Positions 9,216 to 17,426 of a DNA stretch of 64,000 bases are shown here, in pieces. The notes beneath the pieces were generated by a model. It was not told the origin of the DNA. It did not search any database and saw only the letters and a list, made by a program, of their open reading frames with translations. Position numbers and translations under genes: made by a program. The first letter of the stretch is position 1. Every line of letters begins with the position of its first letter. The stretch comes from Demequina sediminicola (GTDB lineage: Bacteria > Actinomycetota > Actinomycetes > Actinomycetales > Demequinaceae), in NCBI RefSeq assembly GCF_000975055.1, contig NZ_BBRB01000001.1, forward strand, positions 875,751-939,750, read 5' to 3'.

Positions 9216-10051
9216 GTGCCCACACTCCCGAGATTGACGACGAACCCGAGGACGTTACGGTGATGTCGCAGCGCCGGCGGCCTGGGGATGAGGACGACCA
9301 CACGGTCGTGTCACGCAGGCGAGACCGTGACTCCGAGCATCGGCCCGATGTCGGCACTGACGTCGATGACGAGACCAAGATCTCTCAACGCCGCGCCGTC
9401 GAGGCAACAGAGATAGACGACGACCACACGCGAGTCTCGTCCCGACGGTCAGTGGACCCGGCCGATGCTGACGACGACCGGACCACAGTGTCACGCCGCC
9501 GTGGAGCAAATGCAGGTGACGGCAGGGCGGCTGCCGCCGGGGCGGAGGACGGCGAGGACCGAACAACGGTGTCGAGTCGCCGAGCCAACGACGTTGACTC
9601 CGACGCCACCCGAACGTCGTCCCGCCATGCAGGAAATCCCGCGAGCGACGCCACCCACACATCGGCCCGTCATGCCGCCTTGAGCGAGGAGCCGACCCAG
9701 GCAGCACCGGGTCTAGGAGGGCGCGGTGCCCTGCGTTCCGCCCTCCCCCCGGGTTACGCGTTGCCGTCTCACGGCAATGTGAAAGCGGCGAGTATCACGT
9801 CAGGTCAGGTTGAGGCGGGCAAGCTGCCACGCCAGGCCCCCAAGGTTGCCAAGGTAGTCCCCGAGCCCGACCCCGCAGAAGCCTCTCGTGGCGGAGGGGC
9901 TGCATGGAGCGTCGCGTCACCAGAGGAGGTGGCCCGACGCAAGGCTCGTCAGCGCCGCAAGCGCGTGGTGTGGATCTCGATTGTGGCGGCAGTGGGAGCA
10001 GCAGCGTTGACGGCGGCTGTGCTGATCGCTGTGGGATTGCTCGGAGAGTAG
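9212..10051 (+). CDS. Tail-anchored protein with eight repeated candidate phospho-Thr motifs
   Basis: 279 residues, GTG start overlapping the PP2C stop by 4 bp. The first ~155 residues carry eight copies of D-x-T-x-[VMIT]-S-x-R-[RH], centred on Thr16, 31, 55, 73, 91, 118, 133 and 148 (for example DVTVMSQRR, DHTVVSRRR, DRTTVSSRR, DATHTSARH). A Pro/Ala-rich middle follows, then a basic stretch (RRKARQRRKR-like) and a single C-terminal helix (VVWISIVAAVGAAALTAAVL), giving an N-in tail anchor. I know no named family. Repeated acidic-Thr-Ser-Arg-Arg units beside FHA and PP2C genes suggest a multivalent phospho-Thr platform read by the FHA protein and reset by the phosphatase. This is inference. 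Confidence 0.8.
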   Translation: MSAHTPEIDDEPEDVTVMSQRRRPGDEDDHTVVSRRRDRDSEHRPDVGTDVDDETKISQRRAVEATEIDDDHTRVSSRRSVDPADADDDRTTVSRRRGANAGDGRAAAAGAEDGEDRTTVSSRRANDVDSDATRTSSRHAGNPASDATHTSARHAALSEEPTQAAPGLGGRGALRSALPPGYALPSHGNVKAASITSGQVEAGKLPRQAPKVAKVVPEPDPAEASRGGGAAWSVASPEEVARRKARQRRKRVVWISIVAAVGAAALTAAVLIAVGLLGE

Positions 10052-10065
10052 CCCGGGGTGACGCG

Positions 10066-10082
10066 GAGCCGTGATGCGGCTC
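10066..10082 (+). terminator. Hairpin after the MoxR-FHA-PP2C operon
   Basis: GAGCCG, five-base loop, CGGCTC, followed by TTGGG. It lies 15 bp after the last operon stop and covers the earliest in-frame start codons of gcvT, which supports the later gcvT start. There is no U-tract, so termination efficiency is uncertain. Confidence 0.5.
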
Positions 10083-10099
10083 TTGGGACGTCCGTCGCG

Positions 10100-10105
10100 T
10101 AGGTT
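10100..10105 (+). promoter_or_regulatory. -10 box of leaderless gcvT
   Basis: TAGGTT ends 7 nt before the GTG at 10113, the geometry expected for an mRNA that begins at its start codon. Confidence 0.5.
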
Positions 10106-10112
10106 GGTGAAC

Positions 10113-11246
10113 GTGACTACGTTGCAGACTCCACTGTTGGACCGGCACCATGCCGCCGATGCGACCATTGTTGATTTCGCTGGCTGGGACATGCCGTTGC
10201 GATACTCGAGCGATGTTGCCGAACACCATGCTGTGCGTGAGCGCGCTGGGTTGTTCGACCTGTCGCACATGGGTGAGGTGATGGTCACTGGACCTGATGC
10301 CGCCACAGCGCTCGACTATGCGCTGGTGGGCCACATGAGCCAAATGCCACTCGGCGCAGCGAAGTACACGATGATGTGCGCGCCTGACGGTGGTGTCATT
10401 GACGACGTCGTGGTGTACCGCCGTGACTGGGAACACTTCATGGTGGTCGCCAATGCGTCAAACCGTGAGGTTGTGGTTCAAGAGTTGCGGGCGCGTATTC
10501 ATGCGGCTGGACTCGATGCTGCGGTAGCCGATGAAACCGCAGCGATTGCGCTGATCGCAGTGCAAGGCCCAGCGAGCTGCGAGATCGTGAGCGACATGTG
10601 TGAACTTGGCGCGGAGGATCCTCCCGCACTGAAGTACTACAAGGCCACGCATGTGGTGCTCCATGGCGGGATCCACGCGTTTGTGGCTCGTACGGGGTAT
10701 ACCGGCGAAGACGGGTTTGAACTTTTTGTTCCGGTCGATGTTGCGGGCGAGGTGTGGGATCTGGCACTGGAGCGTGGCGAGAGCCGAGGCATTCAGTTGT
10801 GTGGGTTGGCTGCGCGCGACTCTCTTCGGCTCGAAGCAGGCATGCCCCTGTACGGGAACGAACTCTCACCCGACGTGACGCCTTTCGAGGCCGGTCTGGG
10901 CCGCATCGTGAATTTTGGGCGAGCCGATGGCCCTGCACGCGGGGACTTTGTGGGCCGCACGGCGCTTGAAGAGCGCAAGGCTGCAGGGTCGGAGACCACG
11001 CTGGTGGGGCTGCGTGGTGAGGGTCGCCGCGCGGCACGTGCGGGCTATGACGTGGTGTCCGAGGACGGAGCCGTCGTGGGAACCGTGACGTCTGGGGTGC
11101 CGTCGCCCACGCTGGGCTACCCGGTGGCAATGGCATATGTGGCGACTGAAGTGAGCGAACCAGGAACGGCGCTCGCGGCCGATGTGCGGGGCCGGCAGGA
11201 GCCGATGACGGTTGTCGCGCTACCGTTGTATCGTCGGGGCGCGTAG
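10113..11246 (+). CDS. gcvT: Aminomethyltransferase (glycine cleavage system T protein)
   Basis: 377 residues from the GTG at 10113. The frame also has GTG/ATG at 10071/10074, but those sit in the hairpin after the previous operon and would add a basic, unconserved leader. GcvT features: FAGWDMPLRY, RAGLFDLSHMGE, the folate-region ALDYALVGHMSQM, GYTGEDGFELFVP, and RDSLRLEAGMPLYGNEL, which is typical of T-proteins. It transfers the methylene group from the aminomethyl-lipoyl H-protein to tetrahydrofolate, releasing ammonia. gcvH follows 34 bp downstream; gcvP is not in the window. Products feed 5,10-methylene-THF to the MetF/MetE genes nearby. Confidence 0.94.
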   Translation: MTTLQTPLLDRHHAADATIVDFAGWDMPLRYSSDVAEHHAVRERAGLFDLSHMGEVMVTGPDAATALDYALVGHMSQMPLGAAKYTMMCAPDGGVIDDVVVYRRDWEHFMVVANASNREVVVQELRARIHAAGLDAAVADETAAIALIAVQGPASCEIVSDMCELGAEDPPALKYYKATHVVLHGGIHAFVARTGYTGEDGFELFVPVDVAGEVWDLALERGESRGIQLCGLAARDSLRLEAGMPLYGNELSPDVTPFEAGLGRIVNFGRADGPARGDFVGRTALEERKAAGSETTLVGLRGEGRRAARAGYDVVSEDGAVVGTVTSGVPSPTLGYPVAMAYVATEVSEPGTALAADVRGRQEPMTVVALPLYRRGA

Positions 11247-11280
11247 CCTCAAAGGTGAGAGCCCGTACGCGGGAGAATAG

Positions 11281-11673
11281 GTGGTTGAGGTGCCCGAGAT
11301 TCCTGACAGTTTGATGTATTCCGAGGAACACGAGTGGGTCCGTGGTGACACTGCACCTGGCTCGACTGTGACGGTGGGAATCACCGACTATGCGGCCGAT
11401 GCCCTGGGTGACGTGGTGTACGTCGAGGCACCCTCGGTGGGTGACGAGGTCAAGGCCGGAGACGTGTGCGGCGAACTCGAGTCCACGAAGGCAGTCTCCG
11501 AGATGTACTCGCCAGTGACCGGTGTTGTCACGGACGTGAATGCTCAATTGGAGAACTCGCCGGACTTGGTGAACTCGGATGTGTACGGCGAGGGTTGGAT
11601 CTTCAAGGTCGAGTTGAGTGAGTCTGCTCAGGACCTGCTGGACCCCGACGCTTACGCGGACAAGGTTTCCTAG
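11281..11673 (+). CDS. gcvH: Glycine cleavage system H protein
   Basis: 130 residues, GTG start with GGGAG five bases upstream. The lipoyl-attachment motif ESTKAVSE is intact, with Lys70 as the modified residue. Preceding sequence (SEEHEWV, ITDYAADALGDVVYVE) and the end (GEGWIFKVE) are typical of the family, and the length is normal. It carries the aminomethyl group between P-, T- and L-proteins. It is cotranscribed with gcvT by position. A small CCCG-TACG-CGGG hairpin lies just before the start (11262-11273); no glycine-riboswitch architecture is seen. Confidence 0.95.
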   Translation: MVEVPEIPDSLMYSEEHEWVRGDTAPGSTVTVGITDYAADALGDVVYVEAPSVGDEVKAGDVCGELESTKAVSEMYSPVTGVVTDVNAQLENSPDLVNSDVYGEGWIFKVELSESAQDLLDPDAYADKVS

Positions 11674-11682
11674 GGCTCGCAC

Positions 11683-12195
11683 GTGGGTACGTCTTCGCGC
11701 CTGGTGGTGGCCGCAGCAATCACCGACGACCTGACCATGCCACGCACGTTGTTGGCCGCACGCCGCACTGCACCGTCGGCGCTTGCGGGTTTGTGGGAGT
11801 TTCCCGGCGGCAAGGTCGAGCGCGGTGAGTCTCCCGAGCAAGCGTTGCGTCGTGAACTGCGTGAGGAACTCGGCGTTGAAGTGGAGATTGGAGATGAGAT
11901 CGTCGGACCGGATGAGGGCTCCGGTATTGACGATCGGTGCGGTGACGATCCTGTGTGGATGTTGCGCCCCGGGGATGCGGATGTGCAGCGCTTGGTGATG
12001 CGCGTGTGGTGGGCGACCATCCTTCCTGGTGCCGACGGTGCAAAGGTGGAGCCGCGTCCGTTGGAAGATCACGATCTGCTCCGAGACCTCGAGCCGGGCG
12101 CCTGGAACGACGTTGCGTGGCTCCCTGCCGACAAGCGCATCGTGGAGGCCCTGCAGGCAGATGCTCGGGAGCGCCACCGCCGCGCCTACTGCTGA
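11683..12195 (+). CDS. MutT-type Nudix hydrolase
   Basis: 170 residues, GTG start 9 bp after gcvH. The Nudix box (G-x5-E-x7-R-E-U-x-E-E-x-G-U) is complete: it begins GGKVERGES and ends LREELGV, within residues ~45-70. The preceding RTAPSALAGLWEFPGGKVE matches 8-oxo-dGTP diphosphatases that sanitise the nucleotide pool. The middle has a ~20-residue acidic insertion (GPDEGSGIDDRCGDD) longer than in E. coli MutT. It is probably read through from gcvH. Substrate specificity cannot be fixed from sequence. Confidence 0.88.
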   Translation: MGTSSRLVVAAAITDDLTMPRTLLAARRTAPSALAGLWEFPGGKVERGESPEQALRRELREELGVEVEIGDEIVGPDEGSGIDDRCGDDPVWMLRPGDADVQRLVMRVWWATILPGADGAKVEPRPLEDHDLLRDLEPGAWNDVAWLPADKRIVEALQADARERHRRAYC

Positions 12196-12206
12196 CGTCT
12201 TGCGTG

Positions 12207-12794
12207 TCAGTTCGTGCGCGCCAAGCAGTCTGCTGGGTGGTCGTCGACGAGCCCGATGGCCTGCATGAGTGCGTACATCGTTGTGGGCCCGACAAAGACG
12301 AAGCCCCGCTTTTTCAGGTCCTTGGCCAGTGCCTTGGAATCGTCAGTGGCGCCCGGCACGTCATGGGAAGTTGCCAGGGGTGCCTGCCGGGGCGCGGGGG
12401 CGTGAGCCCAGATGACCTCGTCGAGGCTGGTGCCTGCGGCGTGTAGCGCCACGACAGCACGGGCATTGGTGATCGCTGCCTCGATTTTGCGCCGGTTGCG
12501 GACGATCCCCGCATCGGCCATGAGCCGCTCCACGTCGTCATCGGTGAATGCTGCCACCGCCTCGGGCTCGAACCCTGCGAAGGCAGCCCGGAACGCATCT
12601 CGTTTCCGCAAGATGGTGAGCCATGACAGCCCCGACTGGAATCCCTCAAGGGTGAGCCTTTCCAGAAGTTCCGCCTCACCATGAACGGGGGCGCCCCATT
12701 CGGTGTCGTGATAGCTCTCGTAGAGCGGGTCTCCGTCGCCGAAGCAGCGCGCCGTCGAGTTCAGTGAGGTGTCGGGTTGAGGTTCGGTCTCCAT
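12207..12794 (-). CDS. DNA-3-methyladenine glycosylase I
   Basis: 195 residues from the ATG at 12794 (METEPQ). The frame extends 38 codons upstream, but that part lacks family similarity, and GGAG lies just before this ATG. TagI features: ARCFGDGDPLYESYHDTEWG at the N-terminus (Zn-binding Cys and the YHDxEWG box), LLERLTLEGFQSGLSWLTIL, FVGPTTMYALMQAIGLVDDH and the C-terminal ADC. The protein excises 3-methyladenine from alkylated DNA in the cytoplasm. It converges on the Nudix gene with only 11 bp between stops, giving two genome-maintenance genes side by side. Function is assigned with high confidence. Confidence 0.93.
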   Translation of the reverse strand: METEPQPDTSLNSTARCFGDGDPLYESYHDTEWGAPVHGEAELLERLTLEGFQSGLSWLTILRKRDAFRAAFAGFEPEAVAAFTDDDVERLMADAGIVRNRRKIEAAITNARAVVALHAAGTSLDEVIWAHAPAPRQAPLATSHDVPGATDDSKALAKDLKKRGFVFVGPTTMYALMQAIGLVDDHPADCLARTN

Positions 12795-12954
12795 AGCTCC
12801 AGTGTGATGGCCAAGGATGTCTTTGCCGAGGTGACGCGACCTATCTGCCGACAGTGGCAGGCGGGAATTACTCCTGGGGACGGTCCGAGACCAGCACCAC
12901 CGAAGCATCGGCCCGTGAACTCCCGACCGTGAGTCCGCTATTGTGGCGAGCGCT

Positions 12955-13848
12955 ATGACGATCCGTGAATTGCTGGGCGATCAGACGCCCACACTCAGCT
13001 ACGAGCTCTTTCCTCCCCGCACGCCTGCGGCCGAGTCCACGCTCGAAGCGACCATGCGCACGCTCGCGCTCACGGACCCCGACTTCATCTCCATCACCTA
13101 CGGTGCTGCAGGTGCCACACGGTCGACGTCACGCGGTGTGGTGCAGAAGCTCGCCGAGTCCCACACCATCCCGCCCCTCGCGCACCTCACCTGCGTCGAC
13201 CAGTCCCGCGACGAGGTCATTCAGGTCATCGAGGAGTATCTCGACGAAGGTGTGCGCGATTTCTTGGCCTTACGTGGAGACCCGCCTCAGGGCCAGCCTG
13301 ACTGGCGTCCCCACCCGGATGGATTGCGATACGCCTACGAGCTCGTGACGTTGCTCCGCGAGGTCGCGGCGACTCATGGCATCGACAACCTCAGCATTGG
13401 CGTGGCCGCTTTTCCCGCCCAACACGTGATGCCTCAGTGGCGGAACCAAGGCCTCGAGGTGCTGCGCTCCAAGCAAGAGGCGGGCGCCGACTTCGCGATC
13501 ACACAGGTGTTTTACGACATCGGGCAATACACGTCGCTCGTCGAGGATGCCAAGGCCGAAGGCATCACGATCCCGATCATCCCCGAGGTCATGCCGCTCG
13601 CCACTGCGCGGCGTGCACACCGCGCCTCGCAGATCACCGGCGTGCCAACCCCCAGCGAGATCATCGCGGACCTGGAAGCCGCCGAGGACGACGATGCCGC
13701 GCGTGCTGCAGGCGTCGCTCACGCCGCCCGGCTCTCGTGTGGCCTACTCGACGCGGGCGCGCCAGGAATCCACGTCATCACATTCAACAAGCACGATGCC
13801 GCACTGGAACTAGTGAAGGAACTGCCGCTGCGCGGTCACCACCACTAG
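12955..13848 (+). CDS. metF: Methylenetetrahydrofolate reductase
   Basis: 297 residues from ATG 12955; an in-frame GTG at 12943 would add four residues. TATTGT at 12939-12944 is a likely -10, so the 5' leader is only a few bases. MetF features: YELFPPRTPAAE, PDFISITYGAAGATRSTS, HLTCVDQSRDEV, LALRGDPPQG, GADFAITQVFYD, and the C-terminal GIHVITFNK. The enzyme reduces 5,10-methylene-THF to 5-methyl-THF, the methyl donor for MetE encoded 670 bp downstream. A GCATCGGCC copy lies at 12905, just upstream of the promoter. Confidence 0.95.
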   Translation: MTIRELLGDQTPTLSYELFPPRTPAAESTLEATMRTLALTDPDFISITYGAAGATRSTSRGVVQKLAESHTIPPLAHLTCVDQSRDEVIQVIEEYLDEGVRDFLALRGDPPQGQPDWRPHPDGLRYAYELVTLLREVAATHGIDNLSIGVAAFPAQHVMPQWRNQGLEVLRSKQEAGADFAITQVFYDIGQYTSLVEDAKAEGITIPIIPEVMPLATARRAHRASQITGVPTPSEIIADLEAAEDDDAARAAGVAHAARLSCGLLDAGAPGIHVITFNKHDAALELVKELPLRGHHH

Positions 13849-13884
13849 GGACCACGAGGCCACCAATGCCAACGGAAGCGCTGG

Positions 13885-13898
13885 CATCGGCCGATGCT
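13885..13898. repeat. Perfect 14-bp palindrome between metF and the OsmC-like gene
   Basis: GCATCGGCCGATGC, the symmetric form of the over-represented GCATCGGCC 9-mer. A second small hairpin (GAGGC-TAG-GCCTC) follows at about 13901-13913, across the OsmC-like stop. Together they could act as a two-way terminator for the convergent genes. Confidence 0.6.
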
Positions 13899-13903
13899 TG
13901 AGG

Positions 13904-14326
13904 CTAGGCCTCGCGGAGAGTGACCTCAGCGCCGTGGGCGACTGTGCGCGACACGGTGCAGGTCTTTTCCTCAGCGGCCTTGAGTGCTGCCGCCACACGA
14001 GCACGAGCCTTGTCACCATCGGCGCCCTCAGGGAAGGCAACGTCGAAAGCCACGTCAATGTCACGCAGGATGGCAGGGGCGGAGCCACCCACCTTCTCCG
14101 CGGTCACGTTGGCTTCAAACTTGGTGGGTTCTGCGCGACGCGACGTCATCATGTCGAGGTCGGTGGCAGAGCAACCAGCGATCGCCACTAGCAAGAGATC
14201 GACAGCGCTGAGCGCGCCCTCCACGTTGTAGCCGAATCGGATCTCCGCGCCGTCAGGATTGCGTGCGACGTAGACACCTTCAGCCTCACGGGTCAGAGTG
14301 ACATTTTTGGTTGTGACTTCATCCAT
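13904..14326 (-). CDS. OsmC/Ohr-family protein
   Basis: 140 residues, ATG start. The OsmC fold is indicated by SAVDLLLVAIAGCSATDLDM (first redox Cys) and by EKTCTVSRTVAHGAEV (second Cys). Such proteins reduce organic hydroperoxides using the Cys pair, although many OsmC members are uncharacterised. Length is normal. It is transcribed convergently with metF and divergently from metE, sharing a 193-bp upstream region with metE. Which subfamily (Ohr or OsmC) it belongs to is not settled by sequence reading. Confidence 0.85.
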   Translation of the reverse strand: MDEVTTKNVTLTREAEGVYVARNPDGAEIRFGYNVEGALSAVDLLLVAIAGCSATDLDMMTSRRAEPTKFEANVTAEKVGGSAPAILRDIDVAFDVAFPEGADGDKARARVAAALKAAEEKTCTVSRTVAHGAEVTLREA

Positions 14327-14426
14327 TTAGCCATTGTCACACTGCAGCGCTCGCCGCGTCACATCGCCGGCAAAAGTCCCCGTCAGCAGCCCACAATCCG
14401 TGCTAGCCAACGCCGCCGTAGGCCGG

Positions 14427-14432
14427 TAGACT
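14427..14432 (+). promoter_or_regulatory. Probable -10 box for metE
   Basis: TAGACT, then 6 nt, then an in-frame TTG at 14439. The transcript would therefore start about 80 nt before the Shine-Dalgarno-preceded ATG at 14520, or be read leaderless from the TTG. Confidence 0.45.
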
Positions 14433-14519
14433 CACGCATTGCACGCATCGGCGCTGATTGCACGCGTCGACCAAGCGCAATGGCGAGCCCGCCGCGCACC
14501 AAAACCTCCACGAGGAAAA

Positions 14520-16847
14520 ATGACTGACAACACGAATAGTTCTGCCCCTGCGCCCGCCTTCCCCGGCGGCACCATTCTTGGTTACCCGCGCATCGGCCGA
14601 ATGCGTGAGCTCAAGCGGGCGCTCGAATCATTCTGGAAGGGCAACTCCACGCAGGACGAGCTCGAAGCAACCGCCAAGGCGCTCCGCGCTGAGAACCGCG
14701 ACCGCCTGGCCGCGCTGGGCCTGGGAAAGACCGACTCGTCAATCCCGTCCAACTTCTCCTTCTACGACCACGTGCTCGACGCCGCCGTCACCTTTGGCGC
14801 CGTGCCGGAGCGCTTCGCTGACCTGCGCGCCGCAGACGGTTCCGTCGACCTCGCCGGCTACTCGACCATCGCACGTGGTCAGGGCGACAAGGCTCCTCTC
14901 GAAATGACCAAGTGGTTCGACTCGAACTACCACTACCTGGTTCCCGAGATCGGCCCCGACACCACCTTCGCGCTCTCCTCCAACCGCTGGGTTGAGGAGT
15001 TCATCGAGGCTAAGGAAGCCGGCTTCCTAACGCGCCCCGTCATCACCGGCCCGCTGACCTTCCTGTACCTGTCGAAGGCTGCAGACGAGGCACCCGAGGG
15101 CTACCAGCCCATCGACCGCCTCGACGACGTGCTCGCTGTCTACGTCGAGCTCCTGGCCGCGTTCAAGGCTGCTGGCGCCGAGTGGATTCAGATCGACGAG
15201 CCCGTCCTAGTCGCTGACATCGACGCCGACCGTGCCGACGTTCTGGCGAACACCACCAAGGTCTACAACGCCCTGGTCTCCGCCGAATCGCGTCCTGCAC
15301 TGTTCGTCGCAGCGCCGTACAACTCGCTCGACGACGCACTGCCCGTCCTCAAGGACACCGGCGTGGACGCGATCGGCATCGACCTGGTTCGTGGCTCGGT
15401 TCCCTCCGGTGTTGACCTGTCCGGCGTGACCATTGCCGCAGGTGTGGTCGACGGCCACAACATCTGGCGCACCAACCTCGACGAGGCGCTCGCCAAGGCA
15501 GATCAGGTCGCAGACCTGGGCGCCACCGTCACCATCGCATCGTCCACCTCGCTCTTCCACGTGCCCCACACCCTCCAGGGTGAAGAGCACTTGGGCGAGG
15601 AACTGCTCTCCTGGCTGGCCTTCGCCGACGAGAAGGTTGCGGAGATCGTCACCCTCGACACCGCATTCACGCAGGGCGAGCAGGCGGTGGCCGGTGCACT
15701 CGGTGAGGCTCGCGCCGCACTGCAGGCCCGCGCCGAGCACCCCGGCACCAACCGTGCCGAGGTTCGCGAAGCACTGTCCGGCATCGAAGCACAGGCCTTC
15801 GAGCGTTCCGACTACAGCATCCGTGCTGCTGCTCAGGACGCCCGCTTCAACCTGCCCGAGCTCGCGACCACGACCATCGGCTCGTTCCCCCAGACCCCCG
15901 AGATCCGCAAGGCTCGCGCTGCCTGGGCCAAGGGCGAACTCTCGGACGCTGAGTACGAGCAGGCCATGAAGGACGAGATCGCGTCCGTCGTGAAGTTGCA
16001 GGAAGACCTCGGCCTCGACGTCCTCGTCCACGGTGAGGCTGAGCGCAACGACATGGTGCAGTACTTCGCGGAGCTCCTCGAGGGCTTCGACGTCACCAAG
16101 AACGGCTGGGTCCAGTCCTACGGTTCGCGATGCACCCGTCCCTCAATCCTGTGGGGCGACGTTGCTCGCGCCGAGGCCATGACCGTCGAGTGGGCTTCCT
16201 ACGCGCAGACCCTCTCGGACAAGCCGGTCAAGGGCATGCTGACCGGCCCGGTCACCATCCTCGCGTGGTCGTTCGTCCGTGACGACCAGCCGCTGGCCGA
16301 CACTGCCAACCAGGTGGGCCTCGCACTGCGCGGAGAGATCGCAGACCTCGAAGCTGCCGGCATTGGCATCATCCAGGTTGACGAGCCCGCGCTGCGCGAA
16401 CTGCTGCCGCTGAAGAAGGCAGATCAGCCTGCGTACCTCGACTGGTCCGTGAAGTCGTTCCGCCTGGCCACCTCCGGTGCCAAGGACGACACTCAGATCC
16501 ACACCCACCTGTGCTACTCCGAGTTCGGCGAAGTGATTGACGCGATTGACGGCCTCAACGCTGACGTCACGTCGATCGAGGCCGCTCGTTCGCGCATGGA
16601 GGTGCTGCCTGCAATCAAGGACCACGGCTACGAGCGCCAGGTCGGCCCGGGCGTGTGGGACATCCACTCCCCTCGCGTGCCCTCGACGGAGGAAGTCACT
16701 GAGCTGCTTCAGCTCGCCAAGGACTCGATCCCCGGCAAGCAGCTGTGGGTCAACCCTGACTGCGGTCTGAAGACCCGTGGCTACGACGAGACCAATGCAT
16801 CGCTCAAGAACATGCTGGCTGCTACGAAGGCTGTGCGTTCCGCATAA
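14520..16847 (+). CDS. metE: Cobalamin-independent methionine synthase
   Basis: 775 residues from ATG 14520, with GAGGA just upstream. N-terminal domain: ILGYPRIGRMRELKRALESF. C-terminal catalytic domain: TTIGSFPQTPEIRKAR, VLVHGEAERNDMVQYFAE, GWVQSYGSRCTRPSI, IIQVDEPALRE, IHTHLCYSEF, and WVNPDCGLKTRG, which contribute the zinc ligands (His, Cys, Glu, Cys). It transfers the methyl group of 5-methyl-THF-polyglutamate to homocysteine without B12. Length is normal. The frame is open back to a TTG at 14439, which would add 27 residues not seen in the family. No cobalamin-riboswitch motif is apparent in the 193-bp upstream region. Confidence 0.96.
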   Translation: MTDNTNSSAPAPAFPGGTILGYPRIGRMRELKRALESFWKGNSTQDELEATAKALRAENRDRLAALGLGKTDSSIPSNFSFYDHVLDAAVTFGAVPERFADLRAADGSVDLAGYSTIARGQGDKAPLEMTKWFDSNYHYLVPEIGPDTTFALSSNRWVEEFIEAKEAGFLTRPVITGPLTFLYLSKAADEAPEGYQPIDRLDDVLAVYVELLAAFKAAGAEWIQIDEPVLVADIDADRADVLANTTKVYNALVSAESRPALFVAAPYNSLDDALPVLKDTGVDAIGIDLVRGSVPSGVDLSGVTIAAGVVDGHNIWRTNLDEALAKADQVADLGATVTIASSTSLFHVPHTLQGEEHLGEELLSWLAFADEKVAEIVTLDTAFTQGEQAVAGALGEARAALQARAEHPGTNRAEVREALSGIEAQAFERSDYSIRAAAQDARFNLPELATTTIGSFPQTPEIRKARAAWAKGELSDAEYEQAMKDEIASVVKLQEDLGLDVLVHGEAERNDMVQYFAELLEGFDVTKNGWVQSYGSRCTRPSILWGDVARAEAMTVEWASYAQTLSDKPVKGMLTGPVTILAWSFVRDDQPLADTANQVGLALRGEIADLEAAGIGIIQVDEPALRELLPLKKADQPAYLDWSVKSFRLATSGAKDDTQIHTHLCYSEFGEVIDAIDGLNADVTSIEAARSRMEVLPAIKDHGYERQVGPGVWDIHSPRVPSTEEVTELLQLAKDSIPGKQLWVNPDCGLKTRGYDETNASLKNMLAATKAVRSA

Positions 16848-16870
16848 CCTGCTGGCGACCGCCGCTTAAC

Positions 16871-16912
16871 AGAAGGGCCGGTGCTCGGGGTGACCCTGGC
16901 ATCGGCCCTTCT
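16871..16912. terminator. Strong 14-bp hairpin terminator between metE and the prepilin gene
   Basis: AGAAGGGCCGGTGC pairs with GCATCGGCCCTTCT with only one G-T wobble, around a 14-nt loop. It lies 23 bp after the metE stop and 33 bp from the convergent prepilin stop, so it can serve both. The 3' arm contains a GCATCGGCC copy. No long U-tract follows. Confidence 0.8.
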
Positions 16913-16945
16913 GCTTGCCGCGGACTTCCCATGAAGGTGGGGGGG

Positions 16946-17392
16946 TTAGGAGGTGGCGCCGCAGGCAGCGTTCTCGACGTACCCCTGTTCCGAGTCAAAG
17001 CGCACCCCAGGATCAGCGGAGTGTTCGCCGTCAGGGTGGCGCAACTGCAGGCACCAGGTCTCGACGGTGTCACCGCTATAGGAGACGAACTCAACGCCGG
17101 GTGAGGCTCCAAACGCCGTCTTGCCATTGATGATGTACTCGCCATCCAACATGGCGACTTCCGTGACTCCGTCGCCATCGTCCCAGGCCGCGCGCACCAG
17201 TGTCCCCAGATTGATGGCGTCCGATTGCGCCGCAGCGTCCTGAGCTTTGCTTTGTTGGCTCAGATACAGCGGGATGGCCACCGCAGCCAGAATGCCGATG
17301 ATGACCACAGTGATCAACAGCTCGGGGATAGTGAATCCCGCGGCGCGCACCTGACGGCGCCGATCGTCATGAGTGTGATGTGTCAGTGGCAT
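16946..17392 (-). CDS. Type IV prepilin-like protein
   Basis: 148 residues. A 19-residue basic leader ends in Gly19, then FTIPELLITVVIIGILAAVA. This is the classic prepilin peptidase site (G|F, Glu at +5) followed by the hydrophobic assembly helix. The rest is a globular domain with two cysteines near the C-terminus (ETWCLQLRH and ENAACGATS), likely a disulfide. It should be cleaved by a PilD-type peptidase, methylated and assembled into a pilus or pseudopilus. No pilus ATPase, platform protein or peptidase gene is in the window, so it is an orphan minor pilin. The start could lie slightly downstream. Confidence 0.85.
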   Translation of the reverse strand: MPLTHHTHDDRRRQVRAAGFTIPELLITVVIIGILAAVAIPLYLSQQSKAQDAAAQSDAINLGTLVRAAWDDGDGVTEVAMLDGEYIINGKTAFGASPGVEFVSYSGDTVETWCLQLRHPDGEHSADPGVRFDSEQGYVENAACGATS

Positions 17393-17426
17393 CAGCCACG
17401 CTCCCCTCGACCCGCCCCTCAGCGGG

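Noticed and set aside
11247..11280. Glycine riboswitch at gcvT/gcvH
   Set aside because: Only a small CCCG-TACG-CGGG hairpin fits in the 34-bp gap, and the gcvT leader is absent (leaderless start).
10438..12177. 579-codon minus-strand open frame
   Set aside because: It runs antisense through gcvT, gcvH and the Nudix gene and has the Arg/His/Pro-rich composition of a GC-rich shadow frame.
14327..14519. Cobalamin riboswitch before metE
   Set aside because: The 193-bp region lacks recognisable B12-box sequence and the usual helices; control may still exist by another route.
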